In this document: piece by piece, positions 22,952 through 32,735 of the stretch
Layout of the letters: each line of letters starts with the position of its first letter
Numbering within the stretch: the first letter of the stretch is position 1
Assembly (NCBI GenBank): GCA_937902445.1
Contig: CALELJ010000039.1
Coordinates: 1 to 42,796 of the forward strand
From: an uncultured Treponema sp.
GTDB lineage: Bacteria; Spirochaetota; Spirochaetia; Treponematales; Treponemataceae
DNA: 42,796 bases
Direction of reading: 5' to 3'
Program-made: the position numbers and the translations under genes
The notes under the pieces: generated by a model
Told to the model about the DNA's origin: nothing
Seen by the model: only the letters and a program-made list of their open reading frames with translations
Databases searched by the model: none

Positions 22952-23602
22952 ATGTTTGACAATATTCTATTTGATTTCGACGGAACAATAATGGACACCT
23001 CGCCAGGAATTTACGATTCTTTTGACAAGGTTATAGCACACTACAAGCTTGATTTTCCCCGCTCCCAGTACAGCCGCATGATCGGGCCTCCTCTCAACGA
23101 AAGCTTTTCAAAAATTCTTGGACTTCCGGAGGAGGAGATCCGCAATGCGATAAAGATCTACAGGGACTATTATTCCGTAGAGGGAATGTATAATGGCCAG
23201 ATATACCCGGGTGTGGTTCCGCTGATAGAAAACCTGAGGAAGGCAGGCAAAAAAATCTTTACGGCAACAAGCAAGCCGGAAGTTTTCACGCGCAGAATAA
23301 TAGAACAGAAAAACATGACACATCTCTTCGATTTCATTGGCGGCAGCGATGCGGAAGAAAAAGGTCGCACAGATAAGAAAGATGTTGTAAAATATGTACT
23401 AGAGACACAAAATATAGCCGAAAATAAGGAGAGGAGCATTTTAATCGGTGACAGAAACTATGATGTCTTTGGAGCCCACCACTGCGGAATAAAATGTGCA
23501 GGAATTCTGTGGGGATTTGGAGACAGAGATGAATTTGAAAAAGCCGGTGCAGACTGGATTTTTGAAACTCCGGAAGAAGTGGAAACCTTCCTTGTTAGTT
23601 GA
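22952..23602 (+). CDS. HAD family phosphatase, phosphoglycolate-phosphatase-like
   Basis: A 216-residue haloacid dehalogenase-superfamily hydrolase. The nucleophile loop is FDFDGTIMDTS (residues 7-17), motif II is TATSKP, and the metal-binding motif IV is LIGDRNYDVFGA. A four-helix cap lies between about residues 15 and 80, as in Gph/PpaX. Substrate could be phosphoglycolate, a nucleotide or another small phosphate ester; sequence alone does not settle it. It lies 33 bases after the aminopeptidase gene and probably shares its transcript. Confidence 0.85.
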   Translation: MFDNILFDFDGTIMDTSPGIYDSFDKVIAHYKLDFPRSQYSRMIGPPLNESFSKILGLPEEEIRNAIKIYRDYYSVEGMYNGQIYPGVVPLIENLRKAGKKIFTATSKPEVFTRRIIEQKNMTHLFDFIGGSDAEEKGRTDKKDVVKYVLETQNIAENKERSILIGDRNYDVFGAHHCGIKCAGILWGFGDRDEFEKAGADWIFETPEEVETFLVS

Positions 23603-23631
23603 AGTTTGATCCATCTAAAAAATAAGCATAG

Positions 23632-24720
23632 ATGATTTTTAATATTATTGCAGTTTTACTTATCATAAACATTCTCATTTTTTTGACCGCAACCATCGTA
23701 CAGCTGCGAACATTCAGAAAGAACCGTGGAAAGGGTTCCGGAAACCTAAGCAGAAACGAACGGATGATGGAAAGGGCCATCATGGCTTTAAGCAACGCCA
23801 TCGAAGCAAAGGACAGCTATACCAGCGGCCATTCAAAAAGAGTTGCTACATACGCAAAAGAAATCGCACGCAGAATGGGCAAATCTGAAGAAGACCAGAT
23901 GGAAATCTATCACGCCGGACTTCTTCATGACATCGGAAAAATCAGGATTCCTGACAAGATCATCAAGAAAAAAGGCAAGCTTTCAGACATGGAATACGAA
24001 TGCCTCAAGCTTCATCCAATCATTTCATACACAATGCTAAAGGGCATTTCAGAAGACGGAAACATCGAGGATGCGGCAAAATACCATCATGAGCATTACG
24101 ACGGAACAGGATATCCGGAAGGACTTGCCGGCAAAAGCATTCCTGAATATGCAAGGATCCTTGCGGTGGCCGACACCTACGATGCGATGACATCAAGCCG
24201 CAGTTTCAGAAACCTTTTTCCACAGAAATTCGTACGTTCTGAAATGGAATATCAGAGCGGAAAACAGTTTGATCCTGAGATCACAAAGCTGATGCTGGAG
24301 ATCATCGATGAGGACAAGGATTTCGTCCTGAAGCAGGATGAGAACATACACAAAAATGTTCTTGTGGTTGACGACGACATCATCAGCAGCAAGCTCGTGG
24401 AATTCATGCTGACAGAAGATGAGACTTTCAACATCACTTCAGTAAAGGACGGTGCCCAATGCAAAAAGGAACTTGCCCAGACCCACTTTGACCTTATCAT
24501 CCTTGACATATACCTGCCGGATACCGACGGTTTTGAACTTCATGATTTCATTCAGGAAAAATACCATACGCCTACAATTTTCATGTCGTCAGACAAGAAC
24601 ACGGAAACTATTGTCCGCGCAAAGGAATCCGGTATAAAATATTACCTTGTGAAACCTTTCCTCAAGCAGGAACTGAATGTTGCACTGAGAGATGTTTTCA
24701 GACACAATCTGGAGCCGTAA
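23632..24720 (+). CDS. Membrane-anchored HD-GYP phosphodiesterase with C-terminal receiver domain
   Basis: A 362-residue signalling protein. A single membrane helix (residues 2-25) is followed by an HD-GYP domain (about 45-235) with LLHDIGK (H99, D100), HHEHYDGTGYPEG and VADTYDAMTS. A receiver domain follows (about 242-358) with VVDDD, phosphorylatable D292 in LDIYLPDTDG, MSSDK and VKPF. HD-GYP domains hydrolyse cyclic di-GMP. The usual order is receiver first; here it is last. The stop codon TAA is directly followed by the ATG of a hybrid histidine kinase, so the two are coupled and likely partners. TTGTTA, 18 bases, TAAAAA lies just before the start, and no clear ribosome site does. Confidence 0.88.
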   Translation: MIFNIIAVLLIINILIFLTATIVQLRTFRKNRGKGSGNLSRNERMMERAIMALSNAIEAKDSYTSGHSKRVATYAKEIARRMGKSEEDQMEIYHAGLLHDIGKIRIPDKIIKKKGKLSDMEYECLKLHPIISYTMLKGISEDGNIEDAAKYHHEHYDGTGYPEGLAGKSIPEYARILAVADTYDAMTSSRSFRNLFPQKFVRSEMEYQSGKQFDPEITKLMLEIIDEDKDFVLKQDENIHKNVLVVDDDIISSKLVEFMLTEDETFNITSVKDGAQCKKELAQTHFDLIILDIYLPDTDGFELHDFIQEKYHTPTIFMSSDKNTETIVRAKESGIKYYLVKPFLKQELNVALRDVFRHNLEP

Positions 24721-26952
24721 ATGAAATTTACACTTGAAGACATAAAGAACAAATTCATATCTTCCGAAAACCCGACGCAGCTTACGCTGTTCAACATAAT
24801 CATCCCTGCAGGCATGGTGGGCGGATTCGTATCAATCGGACTTTCCCTTACTGATGTTACATTCGCATTTCAGGTTACATGTGGCTTTCTGGGAATGCTT
24901 TTCCTTCTTTTTCTTTTCTATCTTGCAAACTGGAAACGTAAAATTCTGCTGGCTTCAATCCTCAGCATCACATTGATGGGAGACATCGTTTTCCCGATCA
25001 TGTTTTTTTCAGGCGGCGGCATATACAGCGGAATGACTTCATGGTTCTTTCTTGTCATAATATTCACTTTTCTTGTTCTTGAAGGCATTTCATTTTTCGT
25101 CGTCCTTTTGACCCAGATCGTCGTCATAATCGCATGCTATACGGTTGCCTACAAATATCCGGAGCTGGTGAAACCAATTACCTCCGAATCAAGCCGCATA
25201 CTTGACATCGTACAGGCCCTTATTCTTTCATCTGTTGTGATCGGATGCATCATCAAATTCCAGAACTCCATCAACAAGCGCGCTCTCGAAAGCGTAAAGA
25301 AGGCAAACGAAGACCTTAAGGATTCTGAAATCAAGGCGGAAAATGCAAACCACGCAAAATCGGACTTTCTTTCAAACATGTCACATGAAATCCGTACGCC
25401 TATCAATGCCATCCTCGGCATGAACGAAATGATACTCCGTGAATGCAAGGACAAGAAAATCATCGAATATGCTTCTGCAGTACAGACATCAAGCAATGCC
25501 CTTCTTTCCCTCGTAAACGACGTCCTTGACCTTTCAAAAATCGAGTCAGGTAAAATTGAAATAAAGAATGAGGAATACAAGCTTCAGGACCTGATCCTCA
25601 ACAGCTACGGAATGATTTCTGAGCGTCTTGAGAAAAAGGGTCTTCGCGGTGCGATTTTCTGCAACGAAAACCTTCCGTCGGGACTCATAGGTGACTTCTC
25701 GCACCTGCGCCAGATCCTCATCAACTTCCTTACAAACGCCTGCAAATACACGGAAAAAGGAAACGTGGATTTCTTCATTCTCGGTTCCGTTACCGGTGAC
25801 AACGCAAAGATAATATTCTCCGTAAAGGATACCGGCATTGGAATCAAGGAAGAAAACCGCGCCAAGATGTTCAAGAAATTCGAACGCTTCGACCTGCAGA
25901 GAAACCGCAACATCGAAGGTACCGGTCTTGGACTCAGCATCTCAAAACAGCTTTGCGACCTTATGGGTGCAAAGATCGAAGTCAAAAGCGAATACGGCAA
26001 GGGATCTGAATTCATCATTACCGTAGACCAGAAAATATTTGATCCGACTCCGATTGGAGAAGTATCACCTAAGGGCAAGCAGAAAGAAAAGGAAATCCAG
26101 GTATACCACCAGAGTTTCGAAGCTCCAGATGTTGATGTACTTGCAGTCGATGACGTGGAACTCAATCTCATCGTCTTTGAAAACCTGCTCAAGGAAACAA
26201 AGATGAAAATCGATCTGGTTGAAAGCGGTGCTGCAGCAATCGAACGCGCATCTGAGAAACATTATGACATCATTTTCATGGACTACATGATGCCTGAGAT
26301 GGACGGTATCCAGACCCTCGAAAAACTCAGAAGCATGGATACTCCAAACAACAAGACACCTGTTATCGTCCTTACAGCAGATGCCCTTGCAGGTGTCCGC
26401 GAAAAATACATCCGTGCAGGATTCAAGGACTACATTTCAAAGCCTATTGATGGCAGCAACCTTGAAAAAATGCTCATCCGTTATCTTCCACAACAGAAGG
26501 TTTTCCTCAAGACAGGAAAAGAAGACATTCCGTGCGGAGAAAAAATTTCCCGCCTCAAGAACATGCTTCCTGAGTTTGACTATGAGACTGCCCTCAGCTA
26601 CTGCGATGAAAGTGAAAACTTCTGCATAGAGATCATCAGCGAATACAGCACAAACAACCACAAGGAAGACTTGAAGAAATATTACGATGAATGCGAATGG
26701 GAGAATTACAGGCAGAGGCTGCACTCATTGAAGAGCACGTCACGCACTGTCGGACTCCAGTCACTTGCGGAAGAATTCAAGATTCAGGAAGCGGCTGTCA
26801 GAAAATGCGAGCTGGACTTTGCAAGGAAAAACCACAAGCATCTCATGGATCACTATTCCCACTGCATAGTCAAAATGCAGGAAGCAGGTTTCATCATGGA
26901 AGATGATGATGAAGAAATCGAGGATATCGTTGATTCTGAACTTGTAATTTAA
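24721..26952 (+). CDS. Hybrid sensor histidine kinase with receiver and HPt domains
   Basis: A 743-residue phosphorelay kinase. About six membrane helices (residues 20-180) form the sensor part, without a large periplasmic domain. A HisKA domain follows with SHEIRTPINAILG (H222), an ATPase domain with NFLTNACKYT, VKDTGIGI and GTGLGLSI, a receiver with VDDVELN and D521 in MDYMMPEMDG, and a C-terminal HPt with H668 in RLHSLKSTSRTVG. Phosphate should pass H222 to D521 to H668 and then to an outside receiver, most plausibly that of the HD-GYP protein encoded directly upstream. The ligand is unknown. Confidence 0.92.
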   Translation: MKFTLEDIKNKFISSENPTQLTLFNIIIPAGMVGGFVSIGLSLTDVTFAFQVTCGFLGMLFLLFLFYLANWKRKILLASILSITLMGDIVFPIMFFSGGGIYSGMTSWFFLVIIFTFLVLEGISFFVVLLTQIVVIIACYTVAYKYPELVKPITSESSRILDIVQALILSSVVIGCIIKFQNSINKRALESVKKANEDLKDSEIKAENANHAKSDFLSNMSHEIRTPINAILGMNEMILRECKDKKIIEYASAVQTSSNALLSLVNDVLDLSKIESGKIEIKNEEYKLQDLILNSYGMISERLEKKGLRGAIFCNENLPSGLIGDFSHLRQILINFLTNACKYTEKGNVDFFILGSVTGDNAKIIFSVKDTGIGIKEENRAKMFKKFERFDLQRNRNIEGTGLGLSISKQLCDLMGAKIEVKSEYGKGSEFIITVDQKIFDPTPIGEVSPKGKQKEKEIQVYHQSFEAPDVDVLAVDDVELNLIVFENLLKETKMKIDLVESGAAAIERASEKHYDIIFMDYMMPEMDGIQTLEKLRSMDTPNNKTPVIVLTADALAGVREKYIRAGFKDYISKPIDGSNLEKMLIRYLPQQKVFLKTGKEDIPCGEKISRLKNMLPEFDYETALSYCDESENFCIEIISEYSTNNHKEDLKKYYDECEWENYRQRLHSLKSTSRTVGLQSLAEEFKIQEAAVRKCELDFARKNHKHLMDHYSHCIVKMQEAGFIMEDDDEEIEDIVDSELVI

Positions 26953-27010
26953 TCCTGATTTGATTAAGTTTACTTAAAAGCATTACTGCACCGGCATTGG
27001 GTATTTCAGT

Positions 27011-28516
27011 ATGAACATTCTTGAGAAATTTAAGGAAACACTTTTTTCTGTCATACCGATCATGGCTATAGTCATGGTTCTTTCTCTGACTGTCGCACCT
27101 TTCACCGCAGACCTTACGTTCCGTTTTCTATCCGGCGGTCTGATGGTCGTTATGGGACTCACATTTTTTCTTCTTGGCGTTGACATCGGAATCATTCCAA
27201 TCGGAGAAAGAAGCGGAGCTGCCCTTACATCAAAGAGAAACCTTGCACTCCTTCTTTCCGTTTCTTTTGCCATCGGACTCATGGTGACAATCGCGGAACC
27301 GGACGTCCAGGTTCTGGCAACCCAGATTCAGGGTGTTTCTCCCGACGTTGAAAAATGGCCCCTCGTCATAATGATTGCCCTTGGTGTCGGAGCATTCGTC
27401 ACCATCGGACTGTGCCGTACAGTGCTTTCCCTTAAACTCCGCAGGGTCCTCATCATTTCGTACGTAGCGCTTTTCGCACTGGCCTTTGCCTGCCCCAAGC
27501 TTCTACAGGGCGCCGCATTTGATGCGGGTGGAGCTACAACCGGGCCAATGACAGTTCCTTTCATCATGGCACTGGGAATGGGTGTTGCAAGCGTCAGAAA
27601 AAACACGGATACAGCCGGAACTGACGACGGTGCTTTTGGCCTTACAGGAATCGCAAGTATAGGACCTGTTGCCGCTGTGTGCATCTACGGAATTATTCTG
27701 CGCGCAAAGGGACTTGGTTCAGCCGGAGAGGAAACGATACTCATTGAGGAGGCATCCCATATCCATCCCCAGGGAATATCGGTATTCATGACACTGCTTC
27801 CAAAAATTGTTGGAGAAGTTTTCAAATCCCTTCTGCCGCTTCTTGTGATGTTCATCCTGTTTCAGATTTTCCTTTTAAAAATGCCACCGGTTCAGGTGAG
27901 AAAGATGATCAACGGAACAATCTACTGCTTCATAGGGCTTGTACTGTTCCTTATGGGAGCTGAGGGCGGTTTCATGCCGGCGGGAGAAACTCTCGGACAG
28001 ACCTTGGGCCACCTTGCCACGATGAACGGAAGCTTCTGGACAGTTCTTGTTGTTGCCGTAGCTTTCATCTTTGGCGCCATAATAGTCTGCGCAGAACCTG
28101 CCGTCTGGGTTTTGACACAGCAGGTGGAAGAAGCAAGCGGCGGAACCATAAAAAGAAAAATCATGCTCATTTCCCTTTCCCTTGGAGTCGCATTTTCCAT
28201 CGCCTTGAGCGTCATCAAAATAATTTATGGCTTCAGCATCTGGTACATCCTCATCCCGGGATACGCCATTGCCCTTCTGCTGACTTTTTTCTGCCCGCCG
28301 CTTTTCACTGGAATTGCATTTGACTCAGGCGGCGTAGCATCTGGCCCAATGACAAGCACATTCATACTGTCATTCACTCTTGGATGTTCAGCATGCACGG
28401 CAGATGCCGGAGCCAGCGCCTTTGGAGTGATTGCCCTTGTCGCAATGACACCACTAATTGCCATTCAAATTCTTGGAATCATATTCAGACTGAAAACAAA
28501 GGAGCGTGATTCATGA
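27011..28516 (+). CDS. Duplicated DUF1538 membrane protein, putative transporter
   Basis: A 501-residue polytopic membrane protein made of two related halves. The same motifs occur in each: AEPDVQVLATQ and AEPAVWVLTQQ, FDAGGATTGPMTVPF and FDSGGVASGPMTSTF, and GVDIGIIPIGE and GAEGGFMPAGE. Each half has about six hydrophobic segments. This is the DUF1538 family, for which I know no firm substrate. The 3' end overlaps a tandem PII gene by 4 bases, and PII proteins commonly gate transporters, so a regulated transporter is a fair inference. It follows the kinase gene by 58 bases. Confidence 0.82.
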   Translation: MNILEKFKETLFSVIPIMAIVMVLSLTVAPFTADLTFRFLSGGLMVVMGLTFFLLGVDIGIIPIGERSGAALTSKRNLALLLSVSFAIGLMVTIAEPDVQVLATQIQGVSPDVEKWPLVIMIALGVGAFVTIGLCRTVLSLKLRRVLIISYVALFALAFACPKLLQGAAFDAGGATTGPMTVPFIMALGMGVASVRKNTDTAGTDDGAFGLTGIASIGPVAAVCIYGIILRAKGLGSAGEETILIEEASHIHPQGISVFMTLLPKIVGEVFKSLLPLLVMFILFQIFLLKMPPVQVRKMINGTIYCFIGLVLFLMGAEGGFMPAGETLGQTLGHLATMNGSFWTVLVVAVAFIFGAIIVCAEPAVWVLTQQVEEASGGTIKRKIMLISLSLGVAFSIALSVIKIIYGFSIWYILIPGYAIALLLTFFCPPLFTGIAFDSGGVASGPMTSTFILSFTLGCSACTADAGASAFGVIALVAMTPLIAIQILGIIFRLKTKERDS

Positions 28517-29157
28517 ACTGCTACAAATTGATTACGGCAATAGTCCCCCACAACAGATGCGATTCTGTTTCCGACGCCGCCATAAAGGCTGGTGCCTGGG
28601 GAGGTACTGTCATTTCCGGTCGTGGAATCAGCGCAAACAGATTCCTTGATTATCTTGGAATCGGTGAAACCGCAGTCGACGCGGTGATGATCCTTACTGA
28701 ATCAGAAAAATGCAGCGGCATATTCAATGCCATAGTGGAAGCAGCATCCGGCGAGAAGAAAAACTACGGTGTTGTCTATTCAACAAACGCAGGCCATCTT
28801 TTGAAGGCCGGAAATCTTACGGGAGAAAAACCGGTTATGAACGGAAATAAAAAACAACAGCTTATTACGGTCATCCTGAACAGAGGATATGCTGACGATG
28901 CGATGGAAGCGGCAAGAAAAGCCGGAGCCGGCGGTGGCACAGTCCTCAATGCAAGGGGAACAGCCAGGGAAGACGACGAGAAATTCTTTGGAGTCCACAT
29001 TGTTCCGGAAAAAGAAATGCTCAACATTGTAGTACCGGAAGAAAAAAAGGAAGCCGTGCTTGAAGCAATCAAAAACCTCCCATGTCTTTCACAGCCCGGA
29101 AGCGGAATCTGCTTCTGCAGCGAAATCGAAGAGTTCCATGTTCTCGGGAAAAAATAA
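28513..29157 (+). CDS. Tandem PII-like signalling protein
   Basis: A 214-residue protein with two PII (GlnB/GlnK-like) units in one chain, about residues 1-105 and 110-212. Each has the ferredoxin-like pattern with KLITAIVPHNRCDSVSDAAIKAGAWGGTVISGRG in the first (only partly quoted in motif form: AGAWGGTV) and AGAGGGTVLNARG in the second. The T-loop regions differ, and the second contains a VPEEKKEAVLEAIK helix. PII proteins bind ATP/ADP and often 2-oxoglutarate and act by docking on targets. The ATGA overlap with the DUF1538 gene suggests that this protein is its regulator, as GlnK is for AmtB. Ligands are unknown. Confidence 0.82.
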   Translation: MNCYKLITAIVPHNRCDSVSDAAIKAGAWGGTVISGRGISANRFLDYLGIGETAVDAVMILTESEKCSGIFNAIVEAASGEKKNYGVVYSTNAGHLLKAGNLTGEKPVMNGNKKQQLITVILNRGYADDAMEAARKAGAGGGTVLNARGTAREDDEKFFGVHIVPEKEMLNIVVPEEKKEAVLEAIKNLPCLSQPGSGICFCSEIEEFHVLGKK

Positions 29158-30036
29158 TTGAGCGACATTTTTTCTACAGAAAGATTTCTGGATTTTACAG
29201 AACCATCCCTTGCCGCAAAACTTTCAGGCAAAGTTTCCCTTGTCCGTGAAATCGACAGCACAAACACTTTCCTCATGAACGAATCCTCAAGGTTCATTCC
29301 CTTGCTTGACCATGAAGGCAACCTTACTGCAGGCGGCATAAAATTCAACCTGAACATAAAAGGCGCGGAAAAGCAGACCAGAGGCAGAGGAAGACTGGGC
29401 CGGGAATTCGTTTCTCCAATTTCAAGCGGAATCTATTTTAGTTTTGCTTTCGTTGAGCAGGGCGGAATTACAGATCCTGCAATAATCACGGTTTCATCCT
29501 GCATAGGCGTTTGCCGCGCCATTGAAAAAACCTATGGAATTCCGTGCAGCATAAAATGGGTAAACGACATTTACTGCGGCTCAAAAAAAGTCTGCGGCAT
29601 CCTTACGGAGGGAATCGTCAACCACGATGAAGGCCGCATAGACGGTTGCATCTGCGGCATTGGAATAAATCTCAGAAGCAGCGAGGATTTTGGAAAGGAA
29701 CTGATGGAAAAGGCCGGTGGAATTCTTGACGGAGTTCCGGCGGAAGAAAAAACTGCCACCCGTGCCCAATTTCTTGCCTGCTGCATCAGGGAGATTTTTT
29801 CGATACTTCTTGAAAAACAGAATGTAGTCGAAGAATATAAAAAGCGTTCGTTGCTTACCGGAATGGAAATAAAAGTCACTCCGGTCATTGGAGACGACAG
29901 AAGTTCCTACAGCGCGAAAGTCTGCGGAATCACCGATGATTTTGGACTCAAGGTCATGGATGAATCCGGAAATGAAAAAATTCTCCATAGCGGTGAAGTA
30001 AGCCTTCACGGAACAAAGATTCCCACACGAGAATAG
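29158..30036 (+). CDS. birA: Biotin--protein ligase, catalytic type without DNA-binding domain
   Basis: A 292-residue biotin protein ligase, which makes biotinyl-AMP and attaches biotin to a carboxylase carrier lysine. The adenylate loop is TRGRGRLGREF, followed by KWVNDIYCGSKKVCGILTE and a C-terminal SH3-like domain with YSAKVCGITDDFGLKV. There is no N-terminal winged helix, so it is probably a plain enzyme and not a repressor. The start is TTG, directly after the stop of the tandem PII gene; no in-frame ATG fits the conserved start. Confidence 0.87.
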   Translation: MSDIFSTERFLDFTEPSLAAKLSGKVSLVREIDSTNTFLMNESSRFIPLLDHEGNLTAGGIKFNLNIKGAEKQTRGRGRLGREFVSPISSGIYFSFAFVEQGGITDPAIITVSSCIGVCRAIEKTYGIPCSIKWVNDIYCGSKKVCGILTEGIVNHDEGRIDGCICGIGINLRSSEDFGKELMEKAGGILDGVPAEEKTATRAQFLACCIREIFSILLEKQNVVEEYKKRSLLTGMEIKVTPVIGDDRSSYSAKVCGITDDFGLKVMDESGNEKILHSGEVSLHGTKIPTRE

Positions 30037-30038
30037 AA

Positions 30039-31715
30039 ATGAAAATTCTTGCAGCCGCCATCAACGCCAGATTCAACCACACAAACATAGCCGTCCGTTC
30101 AATCGTAAAATACGTGAAGGAAAGGCTTGCCCATGACTGCGGATGTGAAATCGAATTCGCAGAATGGACCATCAACATGAGCATGGACCAGATTCTTCGA
30201 GGACTGTCTGCATCAAAACCAGACATGGTCCTTTTTTCCACCTACATATGGAATTCAGAGATGGTCCAGAAAATAATTCCAGATGTAAAGAAAGTATTGC
30301 CTGAAGCCATCATCGGAGCCGGTGGACCTGAAGCAGGTTTCTGTCCGGAAAAGTGGCTCAAGAATTTTCCCCAGATTGATTTTATAATGTCAGGTGAAGG
30401 CGAAGAAACAGTACTCCAGATCGCCCTGGGAAGCTCTCTTGAAAACGTTAGCGGACTTTATCTTAGAAATGCTGAAGGTGAAATTTTTTCCACCGGAACA
30501 AGGGAACTGATATGCGACCTTGACCAGCTGCCATTTCCCTACGACAGTTTCGATGATCCGGAACATAAAATATACTATTACGAATCAAGCCGTGGATGCC
30601 CATTCAGCTGTTCTTACTGCATGAGTTCCGTGGACAGGCATGTCAGGTTCAGAAGCATACAGCGCACATGCCGCGACCTGCAGAAATTTCTCGATGCCAA
30701 TGTGAGCCTTGTAAAATTTGTCGACCGCACATACAACCTGAACGAAGACCGCTACCTTGCCATATGGCAGTACATACTGGACAACCACAACGGAACTACC
30801 ATGTTCCATTTTGAGATTGAGGCGGAATACCTAAGTGAAAAAGCACTTTGCTTCATCGAAAAAATTCCATCCGGAATCATGCAGTTTGAAATCGGAGTCC
30901 AATCATGCAATGAAAAAACTCTTGAGGCTGTAGGACGTTCAAAAGAAACAGACAGGCTGTTTGAAAACATAAGGCGCATTCCAGGAACAATACACAAACA
31001 TCTTGATCTGATAGCAGGCCTTCCCTACGAGGACCTTGAATCCTTTGGAAAATCTTTTGACACAGTCATTGCCCTGAAACCGGACGCACTTCAGCTTGGA
31101 TTTCTCAAGGTTCTTTACGGAACCACGATGAAAGCCTATGCGGAAAAAAACGGATGGCAATGGATGCAAAGCGCACCCTACGAAGTTCTGTCCACGCCAT
31201 ACCTTTCCTTTGAGCAGATTCTTTTTCTGAAGGACGTGGAAGTTTTACTGGATGCCTTTTACAACAAGGGGATTTTCAAAAGAACCATGGATTACATGGG
31301 GCGCACAACCGGCTATAGGAATTTCTTTTTTGACGCCGCCACAAAAGCAAGGGCCGACGGAACTCTTGATGCTGACCGAAAGACATCCTACTGGTTTGAC
31401 TGGATCGCACGCCATCTTGAAAAAGATTCCGTAGCCCTGGAACTTTTAAAATTCGACTATCTTTCCATGTCAAAGACAAGCCGCTTTCCGTCCTGGATGG
31501 AACACAGATACGACAAGAATGAACACCTTGACGCCATGAATAAAAACGAATGCCGGTTTGACAGCAGAATCGAATTCGCATTCTCTGAATACGATGAATT
31601 CACCGTCAACCCGGCATCAGCAGAACCCGAAAAAACAAAGGGCACATTCAAAGTTCTCTTCGTCTACGAGCGTCATAATTCTTCAATAAAAAACTGTCAG
31701 ATTATTCTACAGTAA
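30039..31715 (+). CDS. B12-binding domain radical SAM protein
   Basis: A 558-residue enzyme with an N-terminal cobalamin-binding-like domain (about residues 1-140, FNHTNIAVRS, FSTYIWNSEM, GGPEAG) and a radical SAM barrel with the cluster motif RGCPFSCSYC (near residue 190). A C-terminal extension (from about 380) resembles the DUF4080 part found in this group. The reaction is unknown; such proteins often methylate or rearrange unactivated carbons. It follows birA by 2 bases and its last codons overlap the convergent PASTA gene by 14 bases. Confidence 0.85.
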   Translation: MKILAAAINARFNHTNIAVRSIVKYVKERLAHDCGCEIEFAEWTINMSMDQILRGLSASKPDMVLFSTYIWNSEMVQKIIPDVKKVLPEAIIGAGGPEAGFCPEKWLKNFPQIDFIMSGEGEETVLQIALGSSLENVSGLYLRNAEGEIFSTGTRELICDLDQLPFPYDSFDDPEHKIYYYESSRGCPFSCSYCMSSVDRHVRFRSIQRTCRDLQKFLDANVSLVKFVDRTYNLNEDRYLAIWQYILDNHNGTTMFHFEIEAEYLSEKALCFIEKIPSGIMQFEIGVQSCNEKTLEAVGRSKETDRLFENIRRIPGTIHKHLDLIAGLPYEDLESFGKSFDTVIALKPDALQLGFLKVLYGTTMKAYAEKNGWQWMQSAPYEVLSTPYLSFEQILFLKDVEVLLDAFYNKGIFKRTMDYMGRTTGYRNFFFDAATKARADGTLDADRKTSYWFDWIARHLEKDSVALELLKFDYLSMSKTSRFPSWMEHRYDKNEHLDAMNKNECRFDSRIEFAFSEYDEFTVNPASAEPEKTKGTFKVLFVYERHNSSIKNCQIILQ

Positions 31716-32730
31716 CCTTTGCAACCTCATCTCCAAGAACGGAAAGCACCAGTGTCGTTCCTTTTTTGACATTGTATGGAGCCGTAAAATTCTTTCCAGG
31801 ATGGTTGGCAGAAAGAAGCACCGTAACTTTTCCCTCAGGATCTTTTGCAGAGAAAAGTACAGGAACAGGATAAGGATATTCAATCAGCTCACATGCAAAG
31901 ATACCCTGAACGTTTTCGGACTTTTCATCACGTGGCTTTACCTCAAGAACAGCCTTGATTCTTTCATAGGCTTCGACTGTATCCTTTGTTTTTTCAACGG
32001 CAACAATCTTTCCTTCTGGGGAAGCATTTTCATTTTCCTGAACCTCAAGGTCAACGACAATTTTGTGTTCCGTAAGGGCAGAAAGAAGTTCCTTTATGCT
32101 GAGACCATCAAGCTTTGGCATGTCGACTTTCTCAACCTCAGTTCCAGAACTTACGATGAACTGGAGTTTGACTTTTTCGGCAATTGAAGTTCCGGCTGAA
32201 GGATGCTGGGCGATGATTGTACCCGGAGCACTTTCATCCTTGACGTAGACGACAGGAGCAACTTCCACAAGGGCATCGGAACCGCTGAAAAGAAGCTCAA
32301 GGTCATTGCGGATTTCATCGGCATTTTTTCCTACATAGTCTTCGATGAAATCAATGGCAACACCACGGCTGACGGTCAATGTAACGCGGCGATAGGCCTT
32401 TACGATGGCACCTGCCTTTGGATTCTGCTCAAGGATTGTTCCCTTGTCTCCAGGAAAGTCAGAATATTTAAGCTGGATCTTTGGATAAAGTTCCTTTGCC
32501 TGCATCTTGAGGAGGGCATCAGTAAGGCTTTCCCCGACAACATCAGGCACGAGCACTTTTTCCGCACCCTGAACAGACGCAAAGAAAACAGCAAGACAGG
32601 CCGAGAGCGCAATCACCAGAGAAAGGATTACGGTGATGACAGATGTCTTTCCGTATTTCACAAAATTTTCAAGGAACTCGGTGGTTCCGTCTTTTACCCT
32701 GCTAATAATTTCATTCACTTTCATTTTCAT
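31702..32730 (-). CDS. PASTA domain membrane protein without kinase domain
   Basis: A 342-residue protein with a short cytoplasmic N-terminus, one membrane helix (about residues 30-55) and three outward PASTA domains (starting VLVPDVVGESLTDALLKM, IDFIEDYVGKNADEI and VDMPKLDGLSIKELL). A further C-terminal beta domain follows. PASTA domains usually bind peptidoglycan fragments as sensors of Ser/Thr kinases or on penicillin-binding proteins; here there is neither. It lies 5 bases after fmt in the leftward operon. A cell-wall-binding or division-related role is inferred. Confidence 0.85.
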   Translation of the reverse strand: MKMKVNEIISRVKDGTTEFLENFVKYGKTSVITVILSLVIALSACLAVFFASVQGAEKVLVPDVVGESLTDALLKMQAKELYPKIQLKYSDFPGDKGTILEQNPKAGAIVKAYRRVTLTVSRGVAIDFIEDYVGKNADEIRNDLELLFSGSDALVEVAPVVYVKDESAPGTIIAQHPSAGTSIAEKVKLQFIVSSGTEVEKVDMPKLDGLSIKELLSALTEHKIVVDLEVQENENASPEGKIVAVEKTKDTVEAYERIKAVLEVKPRDEKSENVQGIFACELIEYPYPVPVLFSAKDPEGKVTVLLSANHPGKNFTAPYNVKKGTTLVLSVLGDEVAKVTVE

Positions 32731-32735
32731 GCATC

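Noticed and set aside
26953..27010. Terminator after the hybrid kinase
   Set aside because: TTAAGTTTACTTAA can form only a 5-base AT stem with no T-run, too weak to call.
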